This document shows, piece after piece, positions 59,111-62,000 of a DNA stretch of 62,000 nucleotides. Source of the DNA: Neocallimastix lanati (nom. inval.) (lineage: Eukaryota; Neocallimastigomycota; Neocallimastigomycetes; Neocallimastigales; Neocallimastigaceae); contig JACVTC010000107.1 in assembly GCA_016946835.1 (NCBI GenBank), forward strand, positions 530,001 to 592,000, given 5' to 3'. The notes below the pieces were generated by a model. The model did not search any database. It was not told where the DNA came from and saw nothing but the letters and a program-made list of their open reading frames with translations. Position 1 is the first letter of the stretch, and every line of letters starts with the position of its first letter. The translations under genes and the position numbers were made by a program.

Positions 59111-61380
59111 TCATTGTAAATTTAATTTATTTTGATATAAATTAATTTACACTTGTAAATAATGTAAATAAATTTTAATTAATTACTTTATTGTTATATT
59201 ATTAAATATATGTATATATTAAAATACAATTGTAAATATTAAAATTATACTTTTAAGATACTAAATTATTAAAACTATTAATTAAATATTATTATAAAAA
59301 TTATTATAAAATTATTAAAATTATTAATTAAATATTATTCTAAAAATTATTATAAATTATTAATATTATAAAATTATTAAAATTATTAAATATTATTATA
59401 AAAATTTATTTATTATAACTATTAAATATTATTATAAAATTATTAAGATTATTAATTAAATTTATTATTAAAAATTATTATTAAAAATTTTTACTTATTA
59501 TAAAAATTATTATTTAAATATTATCAAATTTATTAATTAAATATTATAAAAATTTTATTTTATTTTGAAAATAATTACAAGTATTATTTAAAATAATTAA
59601 AGATTATTAAATTTATTATATTAATCTTTAAAAACAATTTATTTAACTTAAAAATATCAAAGAAAATAGTAAAAACTATTTTCTATATATTTATTTTATA
59701 ATTATTTTTAATTAAATTATATTTGAATATTATATTATTATATTTATAAAAATTAAAACAAAAATGAATTATTGATATAAAATTAATTCAATAATTCTAT
59801 AAAATTACTTAAATTATAAACAATTAATTATACTTTAAATTTATAAAAAAATATAAATATTGTAACAATTTCTTAAAATTAAATATGTGTACTTTAAATA
59901 ATAAAATTTTATATTAATAAAAAAAAATAAATAACTTTTAATAAAGAAATAATTTTTTTTATTTAAAATCAAAGCAGGGTAATACCCGTCCCCCCCTGCT
60001 TGATTTTAAATATCTAAGTGTCAACCCCGAGTCTACCAATTTGATAAATAACAAAATTATTAAATTAAAATAAATAATAAAAAAACAAATTCTGTCTAAC
60101 TTAACCCAAAAATTAATCCATTCTAAACAAAAATTAAATCCATATTTAAGAAAAATTAATTAAATAAAAATAATTAAAATAAAATAATAATAATTTAATT
60201 AATCATTAATAATTTTAATTAAAAACTAAAATAAATTAATAAATAATATTTTTCTAAAACAACAAATAAACAAAATAATAAACATATTTAATAAATTATA
60301 AACAACAAATAAACAAACTTATAAACAACGCAAAATTAAAATTAAATAGTTAAATAATTTTTTTAAGTTACTTTTATTTAAAATAATGATTATTTTATTT
60401 ATTTTATAACTCAACTTTTATAAACAAATTGTAATTAAAATAACATTTTAAAACTCATCTTTATTAACATTTTAATTGTAAATATTGTTTAATTTAATAA
60501 TAAATTATTCTTTATTTCTCTTTTATTAATTTTATTATTTTTAATGTAAATAGTTTAAAATCAAAGAAAAATATAAAAACATGTAAATATTTCTTATAAA
60601 TTATTCTTTATTATTAATTATTTAATAAATTATTATAAATATTTTATTAGTTTTAATAATCAAAAAGTAAGATTATTAATTAGTTAATTAATTATTATAA
60701 ATATTTTATTAGTTTTAATAATCAAAAAGTATGATTATTAATTATTTAATAAATTATTATAGATATTTTATTAGTTTTTAATAATCAATTTTTTATGATT
60801 ATTAATTATTTTGATAAATTATTATATATTTTATTAGTTATTAATAATCAATTTTATTATTAAAATTTAAAATAAATTAGTATAAATAATAAATATTTCA
60901 TTTTATTATTTTATTAGTTTTTAACAATTATTTTATTAATTTAAACAAAATTAATTATTAAATAAATAAAGATTAATATTAAAATAAAAATAAATTTTTT
61001 TAATAAAACATTTTTGTGTTTAATGATAAAACATATTTATTTTTTTAAATTTCTTAAATCAATTTTATTCAGTATTTATCCTTTTATTCACTTCTACAAA
61101 ATTTAATTTTTGTAGATTAAGAATATTAGGTATAAATCAAATTTTTTGTAAAGAATTAAATTTAAACTTAATTAAATTTAACCCTTTTCTACAATTAATA
61201 CTAATATTAATCGAGAAATTAAAAAAAAAGAAAATACTTAACGAAACTTAAAATAGGGTAGGAGTTTATTATAAGAGATTAGTTCAAATAAAATTTTTAT
61301 TAAAATATTTTTTATTAAAAATAATTTTTATTTAGATTTTTGTTATTTTTTAAAAAATTAAAAATTTATTTTGTTTATTA
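59111..61380. other. A+T-rich region without gene
   Basis: No ORF or RNA gene recognised. TTATTAAA/ATTATAAA-type phrases fill 59220-59560, and 60600-60880 has three near-repeats of AATTATTATAAATATTTTATTAGTTTT with AATAATCAA. Small hairpins occur, for example TCTACAAAA/TTTTGTAGA at 61093-61116. One G+C-rich hairpin is annotated separately. Confidence 0.6.
59961..60011. other. G+C-containing long hairpin
   Basis: ATTTAAAATCAAAGCAGGG (59961-59979) pairs with CCCTGCTTGATTTTAAAT (about 59994-60011) with one bulged A, leaving a C-rich loop TAATACCCGTCCCC. It is the only G/C cluster for kilobases and is followed by GTGTCAACCCCGAGTC (60018-60033). Confidence 0.7.
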
Positions 61381-61401
61381 TTATAATTATATTCTTATAA
61401 T

Positions 61402-61820
61402 AATAACTCTTGATTTTCAAAATAAAGAAAATCAAGAATTATTTATAGTAAAGTTCCAAATCTTAATGAATAACTTTTTAGGAAAAGATTTGGGAGAAAA
61501 ACCTAAAAAGTTTAATGATCAATTATTAATAAAATTGATCATATGTTAATTGAATAAAAACCGATATTTTCCAATCGGAAAACTTCAATTAACATTTGTT
61601 TTATTTAAACAATGTCAATTATACATGACATTGTTTTATTTTAATTAATTTTTTAAATATTAATTATTCTTTTTTCATTTGATTTGTTACATTATGATTT
61701 TTAATATAATTTTATAATTATTTCTAAATTATAATTCTATAATTTATATTAGATTTGTTTAAAATTATATTAATGTAACAATTATTTAAATTAAAACTTA
61801 ACATATAATTATCAAATGAA
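61402..61820. other. Serial hairpin array
   Basis: Consecutive perfect inverted repeats: TCTTGATTTTC 61408-61418/61427-61437 (extended outward by six more pairs after one mismatch); AACTTTTTAGG 61472-61482/61502-61512; ATGATCAATT 61515-61524/61533-61542; ATGTTAATTGAA 61543-61554/61584-61595 enclosing CCGAT/ATCGG; AACAATGTCA 61608-61617/61626-61635; and a longer nested set, TTCATTTGAT 61676/61811, TTGTTACATTA 61684/61771 and TTAATATAATTTT 61701/61761. Four of the hairpins have loops of exactly 8 nt. No protein is evident. Confidence 0.75.
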
Positions 61821-62000
61821 TTTTAACAAATATAAAAAATATTAATGTTTAATTATTTTAATATTATTAATTAATACAATGATAAAGAATAATAATTTTA
61901 CAATATTAATTTTAAATTATTAATAATAATTTTATATTAAAAATATTTTATAATAAAGTTAATAAATTTTATTAAATAATTATTATTTTATTTAATAAAG

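Noticed and set aside
61340-61549. 69-residue frame near the right edge
   Set aside because: It runs across a series of perfect hairpins, which explain the sequence better than coding does.

Overview
The window is eukaryotic and extremely A+T-rich. Most intergenic DNA is homopolymer, (ATT)n, (AAAT)n or (AAAAT)n; short GT-AG introns and TAA stops are the rule; gene islands are sparse; and FLYWCH/MULE, Ty1/copia and Ty3/gypsy transposons are all present. This best fits an anaerobic gut fungus (Neocallimastigomycota: Neocallimastix, Piromyces or Anaeromyces type). A dictyostelid amoeba is the main alternative on base composition, but MULE plus copia elements argue against it. The assignment is an inference; no marker gene was compared with a database.

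Layout. (1) 222-1320: the 3' four exons of translation initiation factor eIF3 subunit F. (2) 2746-18575: six near-identical thiol (Cys-type) glutathione peroxidase genes in strict - + - + - + order. They form three copies of one divergent pair, and each orientation class has its own promoter. Convergent gaps carry tandem repeats of 63, 142, 133 and 59 bp. The third divergent promoter region contains a 1546-bp LTR element with 196-bp LTRs, no ORF, and a primer-binding site matching the anticodon arm of tRNA-Lys(CUU). (3) 18576-22660: an (AAAAT)n array, then the first member of an unrecognised family starting MSNL(M/L)PNG. (4) 22661-25946: a MULE element with TIRs and a FLYWCH-MULE transposase broken by one homopolymer indel. 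(5) 25947-31800: no gene seen. (6) 31801-32598: an intronless short-chain dehydrogenase, much more G+C-rich than its surroundings. (7) 33453-40404: a second (AAAAT)n array, the second family member (six 34-residue repeats), and a flank ending in a tRNA-Thr fragment. (8) 40405-42430: an internally deleted MULE. (9) 43241-48300: a decayed copia element split around a third (AAAAT)n array and a third, broken family member. (10) 49747-49818: an intact tRNA-Thr(UGU). (11) 49834-57995: a complete, apparently young Ty3/gypsy element inserted 15 bp upstream of that tRNA. It is followed by a solo LTR sharing the same TTTG target duplication and by a third LTR-like start. (12) 59100-62000: A+T-rich DNA with no gene but a dense run of perfect hairpins.

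The most informative signals are as follows. The Ty3/gypsy element has a textbook -1 frameshift site (T TTA AAC, 7-nt spacer, H-type pseudoknot) joining gag to pol. LTRs are stacked at one tRNA-proximal target. The peroxidase pair is triplicated. A lineage-specific gene family travels with a compound (AAAAT)n satellite. A half-tRNA-Lys priming site is shared by two LTR elements. A serial hairpin array lies near the right edge. All comparisons were made by eye; no alignment, folding or database search was run.
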